From a virus, in the IMG/VR virus record IMGVR_UViG_3300032053_000117, positions 1 to 50,879 of that record: a DNA stretch of 50,879 bases; one strand, 5' to 3'. A program made the position numbers and the translations under genes. This document shows, in pieces, positions 1-7,284 of this stretch. Position 1 is the first letter of the stretch, and every line of letters begins with the position of its first letter. The notes below the pieces were generated by a model. It saw only the letters and a program-made list of their open reading frames with translations, had not been told where the DNA came from and made no database searches.

Positions 1-1
1 C

Positions 2-67
2 GGCGGACCTCCTGTTCGTAAGAGAGCATTTTTTCGCCCGCGTAGGCCGCCCCAACAAATGGACTGA
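2..67 (+). CDS. possible C-terminal tail of an upstream gene (partial)
   Basis: Frame 2 is open from the window edge to a TGA at 65-67, three bases before the next start codon. The tail is basic and proline-rich (many R, P, Q). The tight spacing to the gene at 70 fits the overlapping layout that follows, but 21 codons are too few to identify or even to confirm a gene. Confidence 0.3.
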   Translation, partial: GGPPVRKRAFFRPRRPPQQMD

Positions 68-69
68 AC

Positions 70-504
70 ATGCGCAAGAAAAAGAAACGTCCAGCCCGGA
101 AGCGCCCGGTGCGCAAGCTCACGCTCGAAGAAGTGGTGACTGCCGCCGTGAACGCCGGAGCCACGGTCAGCGTAGGCTTGGTGCCCATCGGTTCTGGCGT
201 CGCACCCATTCAGTCGATGGTCAAGCCGGGGGTGGACAAGGCTGTCGAGTGGATCAACAGCTTGGAGAAGCCCGAGCGCCCCAAGCTCAACCTGCCCACC
301 AGCCAGTGGCCCGGCTCGCCGGGCACTCGCGACATCATGGCGGCGATGGAATACACCGACCGGGACGTGGACCGGGTGTTCAAGGACAACCCCAGCAGCC
401 AATGGATCATCACGCCCTTCGAGATCATCGAGCGAACCAAGTTCTATGCACCGAAGCCAAAGGCTTTGCCAGTGCCAGAGCAGTCAACGTCAAATCCATC
501 ATAA
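70..504 (+). CDS. hypothetical protein with basic N-terminus
   Basis: 144 aa, not recognised. Residues 2-16 are almost all Lys, Arg or Pro (MRKKKKRPARKRPVRK), as in a nucleic-acid-binding or virion-DNA-associated tail. Residues 20-50 are rich in Val, Ala and Gly and weakly hydrophobic, not a convincing membrane helix. The rest is polar with several Trp and Pro. It is the first complete gene of a plus-strand run of tightly packed genes, with only 3 nt before the next start. Function unknown. Confidence 0.7.
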   Translation: MRKKKKRPARKRPVRKLTLEEVVTAAVNAGATVSVGLVPIGSGVAPIQSMVKPGVDKAVEWINSLEKPERPKLNLPTSQWPGSPGTRDIMAAMEYTDRDVDRVFKDNPSSQWIITPFEIIERTKFYAPKPKALPVPEQSTSNPS

Positions 505-507
505 CCT

Positions 508-954
508 ATGCAAGACATCCAGACTATCAAGGAAGCCTTCGACGCCCTCATGATGCAGCGCTCCAGCCTCGACATGGACGAGGGCACGGACGGCGATAAG
601 CTCGAAGATGCTGAGAATGCGCTCGACCGGCTGGCCAAGAAGGCTCAGCGCCCCGTCGAGGAGTTGGCCGGGCAAATGTATACAGCCTATTGCGAGGCGG
701 TGGGCGGTGTGGCCTACGACGGCAAGCCGCTGCCCGCTTGGCCGGAGTTCTCCACGGACCCAACCAAACAGAAGCAGGCTGCCGGGTGGCTGGCAGCAGC
801 AAAGGTGGCAGCCTTGAACGCAACCGTGGACACGCCCGCGCTCACGCCGCAGGAGCGGGCCAAGGGCCGCAGCGAGAACTACCACAGCATGTCTTCGGAG
901 GACCAGTGGGCCGAGGACAAGCGCTTGGGCATTCTGGACTGGGATGGCAAATGA
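508..954 (+). CDS. hypothetical acidic helical protein
   Basis: 148 aa, not recognised. It looks mostly helical, with an acidic, Ala- and Lys-rich composition (for example EAFDALMMQRS near the N-terminus and ENALDRLAKKAQRPVEELAG in the middle). It has no Cys pairs, signal peptide or membrane segment. It starts 3 nt after the previous stop, and its TGA overlaps the next start (ATGA), so it is probably translationally coupled in one operon. Confidence 0.7.
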   Translation: MQDIQTIKEAFDALMMQRSSLDMDEGTDGDKLEDAENALDRLAKKAQRPVEELAGQMYTAYCEAVGGVAYDGKPLPAWPEFSTDPTKQKQAAGWLAAAKVAALNATVDTPALTPQERAKGRSENYHSMSSEDQWAEDKRLGILDWDGK

Positions 955-1238
955 CCGCACGCCCGGACATCACCAAGTCAGAGAACATGCTGGAGGTCCA
1001 AGGGGACCGGGTGTCTGTTTACAGGTACCGGGAGGACCATGTGCCGGACAAGGTGTGGGTCTTGACCTTGGTTCATGTCATCAGCGAAGCGGGGCACGAG
1101 ATGCGCATGAGCAACCGCGAGGCCAAGGACCGCAAGCCCGACTGGCCCTTCACGCAGGCGTACTACGACAAGCTGCGCCCAGCTCCGCCCGGCAACAAGG
1201 AAAACGCCAAGTGGGAGATCACCCTGAAGATCAAATAA
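951..1238 (+). CDS. small hypothetical protein
   Basis: 95 aa. The open frame extends upstream to 690, but the ATG at 951 overlaps the previous stop as ATGA and is the natural start. The protein begins MTARPDITKSENMLEVQGDR and has a beta-rich first half (VSVYRYRE, KVWVLTLVHVI) and a basic C-terminus ending in alternating charged and hydrophobic residues. No family recognised. Confidence 0.65.
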   Translation: MTARPDITKSENMLEVQGDRVSVYRYREDHVPDKVWVLTLVHVISEAGHEMRMSNREAKDRKPDWPFTQAYYDKLRPAPPGNKENAKWEITLKIK

Positions 1239-1251
1239 GAGAAAGGACATT

Positions 1252-1686
1252 ATGCTAGTTCGAGCCACCAGTGCTATTGCTTACGCAGAGAATACCGCCA
1301 GCGGTTTGATCGACGATCTCCGCTTGCTTGTTTACAACGCGGTACACAGTGCTCCGCATTCGACTGCCAACGAAATCAGTCGACGGCCAGAGTTTGCCGA
1401 TTACCAGATTGATAGTGTGCGCCCGCGCTTCGCAGAATTGCGGCGTGTCGGCATCATCGCCGAAGGAGCCGAGCGCAAAGACCAGCACACGGACATGCTG
1501 TCGATTACGTGGTATATCACTAACAACGTTGCGCAAGAATCGGACTTTGAAAAACTCAAGGCACGTGTTTTCTGGGGGGTGAAGCGCGAGGGTCGTGTGG
1601 GTAAGCTGTATGCGGACAAGGAGCAGGCGCAGGAGGTAGCCGGTCAGGCCGGGCTATCAGTCATCAAGCTGCGCGAAGCTAAATGA
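1252..1686 (+). CDS. winged-helix DNA-binding protein
   Basis: 144 aa. Residues about 20-80 look like a winged helix: a helix (SGLIDDLRLLVYNAV), a STANEISRRPE segment as first helix of the HTH, IDSVRPRFAELRRVGII as recognition helix and first strand, then a wing with GAERKDQHTDMLSITWYI. The pattern 'SVRPRxAELRRxGII' is typical of small phage winged-helix proteins that bind DNA or act in replication or regulation. The rest is a basic tail (EGRVGKLYADKEQAQEVAGQ). It has a good ribosome site (AAAGGA, 6 nt before ATG), and its stop overlaps the HIRAN gene. It could be a regulator; the target is unknown. Confidence 0.7.
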   Translation: MLVRATSAIAYAENTASGLIDDLRLLVYNAVHSAPHSTANEISRRPEFADYQIDSVRPRFAELRRVGIIAEGAERKDQHTDMLSITWYITNNVAQESDFEKLKARVFWGVKREGRVGKLYADKEQAQEVAGQAGLSVIKLREAK

Positions 1687-2012
1687 AGACACACCAGTTT
1701 GAAGTGGCGGGCGTGAAGTTCCGCAGCAAGGCGTTCGACGAGGCGCAGGTCCAGCGCGGCGACCGGCTGACCCTGATCTTGGAGCCGACCAACAAGTACG
1801 ACTCCGGCGCTATCGCCGTCTACAAGGGCGAGCACCACATCGGCTACGTGCCGCGCACCCACAACACCTTGATCCACGAGGCGGTCGCCCAGCGCCCAGC
1901 AGAGGTCGGCGTCTGCGTGGACGCGGCGTGGAAGGGCGGGTGCTGGGTCGTTGTAAACATTAAGGAACAAGATGGGAACAGTGATGTTGAGGTTTCCCAG
2001 ACCGCTGGATGA
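1683..2012 (+). CDS. HIRAN-domain protein
   Basis: 109 aa, nearly all one HIRAN domain. The pattern is V(A)GVKFR near residue 8, GDRLTLILEPTNKYD at 26-40, then AIAVYKGEHHIGYVPR and a helix NTLIHEAVA. The signature L-EP-N-YD-x-AI-V and IGYVP is characteristic. HIRAN domains occur in HLTF/Rad5 helicases, where they bind 3' DNA ends, and as stand-alone proteins in bacteria and phages. A role in handling damaged or branched phage DNA is inference. ATGA overlap with the winged-helix gene upstream; overlaps the next gene by 41 bp. Confidence 0.8.
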   Translation: MKTHQFEVAGVKFRSKAFDEAQVQRGDRLTLILEPTNKYDSGAIAVYKGEHHIGYVPRTHNTLIHEAVAQRPAEVGVCVDAAWKGGCWVVVNIKEQDGNSDVEVSQTAG

Positions 2013-2697
2013 ACACACGCACGCAGTTTTGAAGTGGGCGTATCTGAGCGCCACTGGTCGTATCGTTCGTCACAAGGGCTTGTTTGCGGCGTGTGCGAAA
2101 GGCAAGTGGCATACCTTCGACGCCTCTGATGTGAAGTACGCCAAGGCGGAGGGGTTCCTGACCATCACGCGCAGCGCAAGCAAGACCGGGCGTGAATCGA
2201 AGATGCTGCCCGGTGATCTGTACGTCGAGGAACTGGCTTTAACACCCATCGGCGAGGCTCTGGGCAGCGTGTGTGCTCAGCTTAATGAGGTTTATTACAT
2301 CATCAACGCGGGTGAGGTTGTTTACGGATCGCTGCGTGACTTCGGCTATCTCCACCTTGATTATGTCTGTCTCTCTGTTGGGAGCACACGTCGGCACTTG
2401 CTGCGCGGTCTGACTCCGGGGTCAAGGCTGCACATGAAGCCGAACCCGACTAAGCACAATGCTGACGCGTTGGGGCTGTTTACACTGGAGGGCAATTTTC
2501 TAGGGACTGTGCGCACGTACGATGTAGGCGTGTGGTGGCTTGATTTCGCCCGGTTTCGATCTCAACAGATCGTGGTTGAGGTAACGGTGGTGGGCGCAGG
2601 CAGCGTCTCCGCCCACGTGATTGCCAGAACCACAAGCCCCAAGCATAAAGCGTTGCCGGAAGACGCTGATTCGGTGCTGTTGGCTGACGCTTTATGA
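1972..2697 (+). CDS. hypothetical protein with C-terminal HIRAN-like domain
   Basis: 241 aa. The N-terminal 110 residues are unrecognised but resemble a winged helix (HAVLKWAYLSATGRIV; KYAKAEGFLTITRSASK). From about residue 140 the protein has LTPGSRLHMKPNPTKHNAD followed by ALGLFTLEGNFLGTV, which repeats the EP-N-YD-AI-V/GxV pattern of the HIRAN gene just upstream, so the two may be a divergent pair. I chose ATG 1972 because AAGGAACA lies just upstream; a GTG/ATG at 1981-1984 is also possible. The stop overlaps the next gene (ATGA). Confidence 0.65.
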   Translation: MGTVMLRFPRPLDEHTHAVLKWAYLSATGRIVRHKGLFAACAKGKWHTFDASDVKYAKAEGFLTITRSASKTGRESKMLPGDLYVEELALTPIGEALGSVCAQLNEVYYIINAGEVVYGSLRDFGYLHLDYVCLSVGSTRRHLLRGLTPGSRLHMKPNPTKHNADALGLFTLEGNFLGTVRTYDVGVWWLDFARFRSQQIVVEVTVVGAGSVSAHVIARTTSPKHKALPEDADSVLLADAL

Positions 2698-2906
2698 ATA
2701 GACTTCAACGCAGCAGCCGCGCCCGTGGCGGCAACCGTGGTGGCGTGGGCGGAGGGTACGAGCAGACCGACCCCGACTGGGACCGCAAGCGTATACAACG
2801 CCTGCGGGCCGAGTACGACAGCCTCGACCACGGCTGGCGGCAGACCTACCTCAAAGGGCTGAGCGACGCGGACAAGCGGGCGGTGATGCGGCGGGATGAA
2901 AGCTGA
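2694..2906 (+). CDS. small basic Arg/Gly-rich protein
   Basis: 70 aa. The N-terminal 25 residues are rich in Arg and Gly (RSSRARGGNRGGVGGGY), then a charged helical part with KRIQRLRAEYDSLDHGW. ATGA overlap with the upstream gene. It is the last plus-strand gene before the hairpin-repeat array. Possibly nucleic-acid binding by composition only. Confidence 0.6.
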   Translation: MNRLQRSSRARGGNRGGVGGGYEQTDPDWDRKRIQRLRAEYDSLDHGWRQTYLKGLSDADKRAVMRRDES

Positions 2907-2909
2907 CCC

Positions 2910-3780
2910 TGACTTCAACCCTCTCCGAAAAGAGGGCTGTGGTCAAGGCAGTGCAAGGCAGCGCATTGCAGCGCATTGCGTAGTATAGCGCAGTACCGCT
3001 ACGCTGACTTCAACCCTCCCATCGGAAGGGCTGTGGTCAAGGCAGTGCAAGGCACAGCAGCGCATGGCGCCGCATCGGTTGGGATCGTAATGCACGGTAC
3101 GGGAGTGCTACGCTGACTTCAACCCTCTCCGAAAAGAGGGCTGTGGTCAAGGCACGGCACAGGAGCGTACGGCATTGAACCGCTGCGCAAAGCAACGTAC
3201 CGCTGTGCTCAGGAATGCTGACTTCGGCTCTCTGTAAACAAAGAGCCGTGGGTCGGCAGTACATAGCACTGCATCGTATTGGATGGTATGGCACAGCGCG
3301 GCACTGCTGGGCTGCGCTGACTTCAACCCTCCCATCGGAAGGGCTGTGGTCAGGGCATTGGGACGCGTTGGATTGCAAGGTGCTGTATGGCACCGCAAGG
3401 CAGGGCACAGCACTGACTTCAGCCCTCTCAACAAGAAGGCTGTGGTCATGGCTGCGCGAGGCAGACCACGCCGACACACGGCCTTCGCAAAAGACCGAGT
3501 GTCAGTGGTGTATTGCATGGCAGGGCAGGGCATAGCAGCGCACAGCACGGCAAGGCAGCGCTGCGCTGACTTCAACCCTCTCCGAAAAGAGGGCTGTGGT
3601 CGGGGCATCGTACCGCTGTGGAATGCACGGTATTGCAGCGCAAAGTACGGCATAGGACTGCAATGTACGGCACAGACTTCAGCCCTCCCGGCGGAAGGGC
3701 TGTGGTCAGCGCAGTGTGACGCAGTGGGTTGCACGACTAGGCGTTGCAGGGCATAGCAGGGGACTGCGTTGCCAATGGTA
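2910..3780. repeat. array of eight hairpin repeats with pentamer-phased spacers
   Basis: Non-coding stretch between convergent genes. Eight copies of a 35-36 nt unit begin at 2910, 3005, 3114, 3219, 3318, 3414, 3567 and 3674; a degenerate ninth may lie near 3469-3507. Each unit has outer arms TGAC/GTCA and an inner stem (CCCTCT/AGAGGG in copy 1). The stem sequence changes but pairing is kept: copy 4 has GGCTCT/AGAGCC, copies 2 and 5 CCCT/AGGG, copy 8 AGCCCT/AGGGCT. Between units lie spacers of about 60-75 nt (one 118) built of NNGNA pentamers in strict phase, e.g. AGGCA GTGCA AGGCA. Open frames here are by-products of the period. Function unknown. It is not a CRISPR array because the spacers are low-complexity and alike. 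Confidence 0.9.
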
Positions 3781-3782
3781 TG

Positions 3783-4364
3783 CTAAGCTTCGTCGTCATC
3801 GCCATCACTGAGGCGACGCGAAACCTGTTTTTCGGCACGCTCGCTCAAGGTGCCGCGCAGTTTTTCAGCTTGCGCCTCCATGATGCGTTTTGTCGCCGCC
3901 TTGTTCGACTCGAATGCCAGCATCCGAGCCGAGTTTTCCTCCGCTTTTTGCAGCCGCATCTTCTGCTCTGGCGTGAGCACATGCGCGTGCTGAGCCAAGA
4001 CGGCCCGGCTAAGCCGAATCTGTCGGCAGCGGGTGTTGAGGATTTTCCGTTCCCAGAGTTTGAGTTGCTGCTCTGTGGTCGGAACAGGTATTAAACGGTA
4101 GCCTTTGCCGTTGTTGCCACGCTCCGCGAGGTAGAAACCGCGATCAATCAGTAGCTCGCGAACGGCCATGATCTCGGTCTTGTAGCGCAGGGTATCGTGT
4201 CTCAAGCCCAAGTTGTGCTCGAAATACTCGTGAGTCAGAAGTTCTGAGCCTTCCTTGCTGCCGACCAGCAGCCCGCTTGACTCCATCACATCCACGCAGT
4301 GAACGGATTCAGGCAACCGGGTTGTGGCTGGTCTTGGCAGCACAGGTGCGTCCTTAGCGTTCAT
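3783..4364 (-). CDS. hypothetical protein, possible winged helix
   Basis: 193 aa. Residues about 45-95 could form a winged helix: EYFEHNLGLRHDTLRYK as an HTH, a helix EIMAVRELLIDRGFYL and a wing NNGKGYRLIPVP. The second half is a long charged helix, probably a coiled coil (QKMRLQKAEENSARMLAFES; EAQAEKLRGTLSERAEK), ending in an acidic tail SDGDDDEA. The gene is 1 nt downstream of the neighbouring minus gene and is probably cotranscribed from the promoter near 5217-5245. Its stop is just right of the hairpin array, so read-through would transcribe the array. Family not recognised. Confidence 0.65.
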   Translation of the reverse strand: MNAKDAPVLPRPATTRLPESVHCVDVMESSGLLVGSKEGSELLTHEYFEHNLGLRHDTLRYKTEIMAVRELLIDRGFYLAERGNNGKGYRLIPVPTTEQQLKLWERKILNTRCRQIRLSRAVLAQHAHVLTPEQKMRLQKAEENSARMLAFESNKAATKRIMEAQAEKLRGTLSERAEKQVSRRLSDGDDDEA

Positions 4365-4365
4365 A

Positions 4366-5076
4366 TCAATCTAAGAACGCGACGGTGAACCGACCAAACT
4401 TCGGACGCCAGACGCCAATGCCGATCATGTAGCCGAGGTTGACGGCGGTTTTGCGTGCGTCGACTTCCGAAAGCATGTTGGTGTCGACCATCATTGTGTA
4501 CACCAGCTTGGCTCCCGTCGGGATTGACGGGCGGTGAAAAGCAACACGTGAGCCTGTCCGGGGTGGAATGCGCACCGGTTTTTTGAACACGTACTCGTTG
4601 TCGACCTGAACGTAGGTGTCGTAGACGAACGACAGGAGAGGGTCGATCTCAATGCCGTATTCTTCGGCAAACTCCACCGGACTCTTGTAGCCCTTTGGAA
4701 CGCTTACCGGGTGTTTCGTGCCCTCGAACTGGACCTGCGGTTCCACGAGTTGGATGGCTATTTCAGCCTGCTTGCCCAGCTTCTCCTTGGCGGCTGATTC
4801 GCGCAATCCCTTCTCGAAGTTGTCGCTGGGGATGTAAAAGCTCTTGGCTTCCGCGTCCCAGTAGGCAGCAGCGCACCACTGGAGTTTGAGGATGGCAGCT
4901 TCGAGGTCATCCGTGTTTTGCTTCTTGAGCTTTTTCTTTTTGACTTGGAGGTCTTTGATGCACTTCGTCCACAGGTGCGTGCTGTCCAGCGCAACAGTGT
5001 TGTGCAAAAGACAGGGACGAATGAGGGTGTTTTCGACCTTGATCTCCACAAGGCCGTTCGAGTGTTTTTTACTCAT
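4366..5076 (-). CDS. conserved phage protein with C-terminal WRPxFGRF motif
   Basis: 236 aa. The overall pattern is one I associate with a conserved phage family: LIRPCLLHNTVALDS at the N-terminus, a Lys-rich helix (KKKKLKKQ), CAAAYWDAEAKSFYIPSDN, a helix of KGLRESAAKEKLGK, and a C-terminus with LGYMIGIGVWRPKFGRFTV. The G-x-G-x-WRPxxGRFxV ending is distinctive. Members often sit near phage replication or recombination genes; function uncertain. A sigma70-like promoter lies 134 nt upstream, leaving a structured leader. Confidence 0.6.
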   Translation of the reverse strand: MSKKHSNGLVEIKVENTLIRPCLLHNTVALDSTHLWTKCIKDLQVKKKKLKKQNTDDLEAAILKLQWCAAAYWDAEAKSFYIPSDNFEKGLRESAAKEKLGKQAEIAIQLVEPQVQFEGTKHPVSVPKGYKSPVEFAEEYGIEIDPLLSFVYDTYVQVDNEYVFKKPVRIPPRTGSRVAFHRPSIPTGAKLVYTMMVDTNMLSEVDARKTAVNLGYMIGIGVWRPKFGRFTVAFLD

Positions 5077-5110
5077 AGGCAGAGTGCGCCGCCCGAATTC
5101 TGGTCGGGCC

Positions 5111-5171
5111 GTCAGTTAGCTGACATCATGCGCTGGCGATTGCGTGTTGCGTTTCATCCGGCGCACGCCGG
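5111..5171 (-). promoter_or_regulatory. structured leader with two inverted repeats
   Basis: In the 134-nt leader predicted for the minus gene at 5076 there are two inverted repeats: CCGGCG-ca-CGCCGG at 5158-5171 and GTCAG-ttag-CTGAC at 5111-5124. A 13-codon minus-strand frame starts just after the first hairpin. The arrangement could be an operator pair or an RNA control region; nothing in the sequence decides. Confidence 0.4.
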
Positions 5172-5216
5172 TTACTTTGCGTTCGCGTTTCGATAGCGAC
5201 AGACTAGCGTGGGCGC

Positions 5217-5245
5217 ACTGTAAACGAACACCAGATACCAGTCAA
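5217..5245 (-). promoter_or_regulatory. sigma70-like promoter, minus strand
   Basis: On the minus strand TTGACT (5245-5240) and TACAGT (5222-5217) are separated by exactly 17 nt, and the -10 is preceded by CGTT. The same GTNTACANT form recurs at the other promoters listed here. Predicted start near 5210, ahead of the genes at 5076 and 4364. Confidence 0.7.
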
Positions 5246-5299
5246 CGTATTTTTACACAAAATCAGAGCGGTCAAAACAAAAATCTCGTTCTGGCTTAT

Positions 5300-6364
5300 A
5301 TGGCACAAGACCAACCAATCAACCGGCCCGTGTCGCTCCCGACCGGGGAAGAACTCGAACGCCAGATCAAGGCGACCGCTGAACAGCACGAGCGCTTGAC
5401 GAAGCTGAAGGCAGCTTCGGATGCCCGCGCTGCCGCGCTGGCTGTAGCGCATGAGCAGGAGATGGTGATGGTCAACTTGCTCGCGCAAACACCGCTGGCG
5501 CTGGCTGTAGCGGACGGGCCAGCCAAGGCCGAACCGCCGCCTGTTGTGGACGTGGTACCACCAGCCGTGGTCGCGGCTACGGTGCGCTTGCGTGCTGGGG
5601 AGGGCGCGAACTTCAAGGTGTACCATTTGAATGACCATCCCGAACGCGAGCGCGAGGTCGCCGTCCTGATCGAAACAGGTCGTCAGCGGGTCGAGCGCAA
5701 GACAATGAAGCTCAACAGAAATCCAATCGCAGCGCTGGCCCAGCATCTATGGGTTGCCCGCAAGCACATCCATGACCATCCCGAGGCTGCGAACACACGG
5801 ATTTGGGTCGAAGACCTCTACCGCCCCTATCACTGCTCCATTCCCGAAACGATTATCCGCTTGAAGCTGGCGCGGGAGTTCAGCGCTGTGACTTTCTTGA
5901 ACGAGATCAACACGACGCCCAGTGGGCGCGGGCACCACGCTTACGTCAGCTTCGGTCCTGAGATTGGCCGGTTCACAGAGGACGACCTGCATTTGGCCAT
6001 CACGGAGATGACGCGCCTGCGTGGAGACGGGAGCTTGAGCGTTCTGGAGCAGGCTGTGCCCTCCGAGATGTCTCGCGCTTGGGCCAGCATCAACAACGAG
6101 AAAGATTGGCGTAAGTGCCGAGTTTTCTGTCCAAAGATGGCCTTCGAGGCGTTCGACGAGTGGTGGAAGCTGATGGATTACCACGTGCCTCAGCGCCCGA
6201 TGGCGTGGTCGTGGCTTCCGCAAGCGGACCTCGACCCAGACCCCGAACCGCAACGCGCCCAGCAGCCGAAGCCTGTGGTAATTCCTAAAGCTCCGGCTCC
6301 GAAACCCGCCACAAGTAAGGTTATCGCTGAGCGCATGAATCAGGACGGTCCCGGTCCAAAGTAA
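5300..6364 (+). CDS. hypothetical protein with helical N-terminus
   Basis: 354 aa from ATG 5300. The open frame runs back to 5144 across the minus promoter, so that extension is unlikely. Residues 12-60 form a charged helix or coiled coil (GEELERQIKATAEQHERL), followed by an Ala/Pro/Val linker (70-105). A compact central domain, about 105-325, is rich in aromatic residues (HLWVARKHIHDHPEA; EEWWK-like FDEWWKLMDYHV). The C-terminal 40 residues are Pro/Ala/Lys-rich and disordered. No family recognised. No promoter for it was seen. Confidence 0.65.
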   Translation: MAQDQPINRPVSLPTGEELERQIKATAEQHERLTKLKAASDARAAALAVAHEQEMVMVNLLAQTPLALAVADGPAKAEPPPVVDVVPPAVVAATVRLRAGEGANFKVYHLNDHPEREREVAVLIETGRQRVERKTMKLNRNPIAALAQHLWVARKHIHDHPEAANTRIWVEDLYRPYHCSIPETIIRLKLAREFSAVTFLNEINTTPSGRGHHAYVSFGPEIGRFTEDDLHLAITEMTRLRGDGSLSVLEQAVPSEMSRAWASINNEKDWRKCRVFCPKMAFEAFDEWWKLMDYHVPQRPMAWSWLPQADLDPDPEPQRAQQPKPVVIPKAPAPKPATSKVIAERMNQDGPGPK

Positions 6365-6380
6365 ACCGGGTTCTTACCCA

Positions 6381-6626
6381 GTGATGAAACCGGAAATCAC
6401 CGTAGACGTTAAGCGCTGTGCCCGTTGTGGCAAGGACCACGAGAAGATCGTGTTCAAGAAGCTCACCCAGCCCGGCCCGCGCCACTCGCACTGGGCACCG
6501 TGCCCCACCAATCAGGAGCCGATCATGATGCGCGTGGTCGAGATGGACATGGCGCACACCAAGGAGGACGGTGCCCAAGGGGCCGAGCAGATGGAGGTCA
6601 AGAGTTTCGTGTTCTCCAAGGAGTGA
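6381..6626 (+). CDS. small zinc-ribbon-like protein
   Basis: 81 aa from GTG 6381; ATG 6384 is an equal alternative. Residues near 12-15 have CARC, and a later Cys (APCP) and His residues (HSHW) could complete one zinc site. The pattern ITVDVKRCARCGKDHEKIVF is that of small phage proteins of unknown role. Its stop overlaps the next start (GTGA). Confidence 0.55.
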   Translation: MMKPEITVDVKRCARCGKDHEKIVFKKLTQPGPRHSHWAPCPTNQEPIMMRVVEMDMAHTKEDGAQGAEQMEVKSFVFSKE

Positions 6627-7261
6627 AACAAGAGCGTTGTTCGTACTGTGGCCGCCGGGGGCACTGGCGGCCAGACTGCCCAGAGATTGCGTGGTTGATG
6701 TCTCGACCCCGCAGTGTAAACATTCAACTGGTCAGCACACCGATAGTGGCCCGCACGCGGAAACTGAAGGCCCGCTGGCGCTGCGAAGAAGACCAAGACA
6801 TCAACGCCTTCTACGACATAAACGCCGAGGCCGAACTGGTCGGAGCGTTAGAAAGGTCCGCCATGAAGCAGGTCCGTGTAGACAAATCCAAGCTGTTGGA
6901 AATTCTCAAGAAGAACCGCGACGAGCATCGCGGCATCTTCCTCGAAGCGCAGAAGTCCTTCCGCGCCGTCGCCATCAAGATGCTCGATGCGCAACTCAAG
7001 GACGCCCGCACCGGCAAGCCCTTCGAGTTGGCCCGGCTGACGACGCTCCAAGCGCCGGAAGACCACACCGCCGACTACGACCGCTCCATCCAGATGTTGG
7101 AGATGAGCGTCGACAAGGAGATCGCCGTTGACGAGCGCGAGTTCCAGAACTACGTTCAGGACATCTGGTCGTGGAGCCGCGACTGGGCCACGAGCAACAT
7201 TGGCTACGTCAGCAAGAGCAGCCGTGGCTACGGCAAGCTCGCCGCGCTCTCGAACAGTTGA
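6623..7261 (+). CDS. CCHC zinc-knuckle protein fused to conserved phage domain
   Basis: 212 aa from GTG 6623, which overlaps the previous stop. Residues 6-19 read CSYCGRRGHWRPDC, an exact C-x2-C-x4-H-x4-C zinc knuckle, the single-strand nucleic-acid-binding fold of retroviral nucleocapsid. Residues about 50-78 have KLKARWRCEEDQDINAF, and from residue 81 comes a domain starting MKQVRVDKSKLLEILKKN with EDHTADYDRSIQMLEMSVD and a Trp-rich end; I recognise the last as a widespread phage protein of unknown function. An internal ATG at 6864 follows GAAAGG, so the last domain may also be made alone. Confidence 0.65.
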   Translation: MKQERCSYCGRRGHWRPDCPEIAWLMSRPRSVNIQLVSTPIVARTRKLKARWRCEEDQDINAFYDINAEAELVGALERSAMKQVRVDKSKLLEILKKNRDEHRGIFLEAQKSFRAVAIKMLDAQLKDARTGKPFELARLTTLQAPEDHTADYDRSIQMLEMSVDKEIAVDEREFQNYVQDIWSWSRDWATSNIGYVSKSSRGYGKLAALSNS

Positions 7262-7284
7262 TAGTATACGGACTGGCGAAGTAT

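Noticed and set aside
3037-3756. Cys/Ala-rich open frames within the repeat array (both strands)
   Set aside because: They arise from the low-complexity pentamers, run across the hairpins, overlap each other on both strands and lack any start signals or domain pattern.
2910-3780. CRISPR array
   Set aside because: Repeats are regular hairpins, but spacers share one pentamer pattern, vary from 59 to 118 nt, and no cas gene is near. Real spacers would be unrelated to each other.
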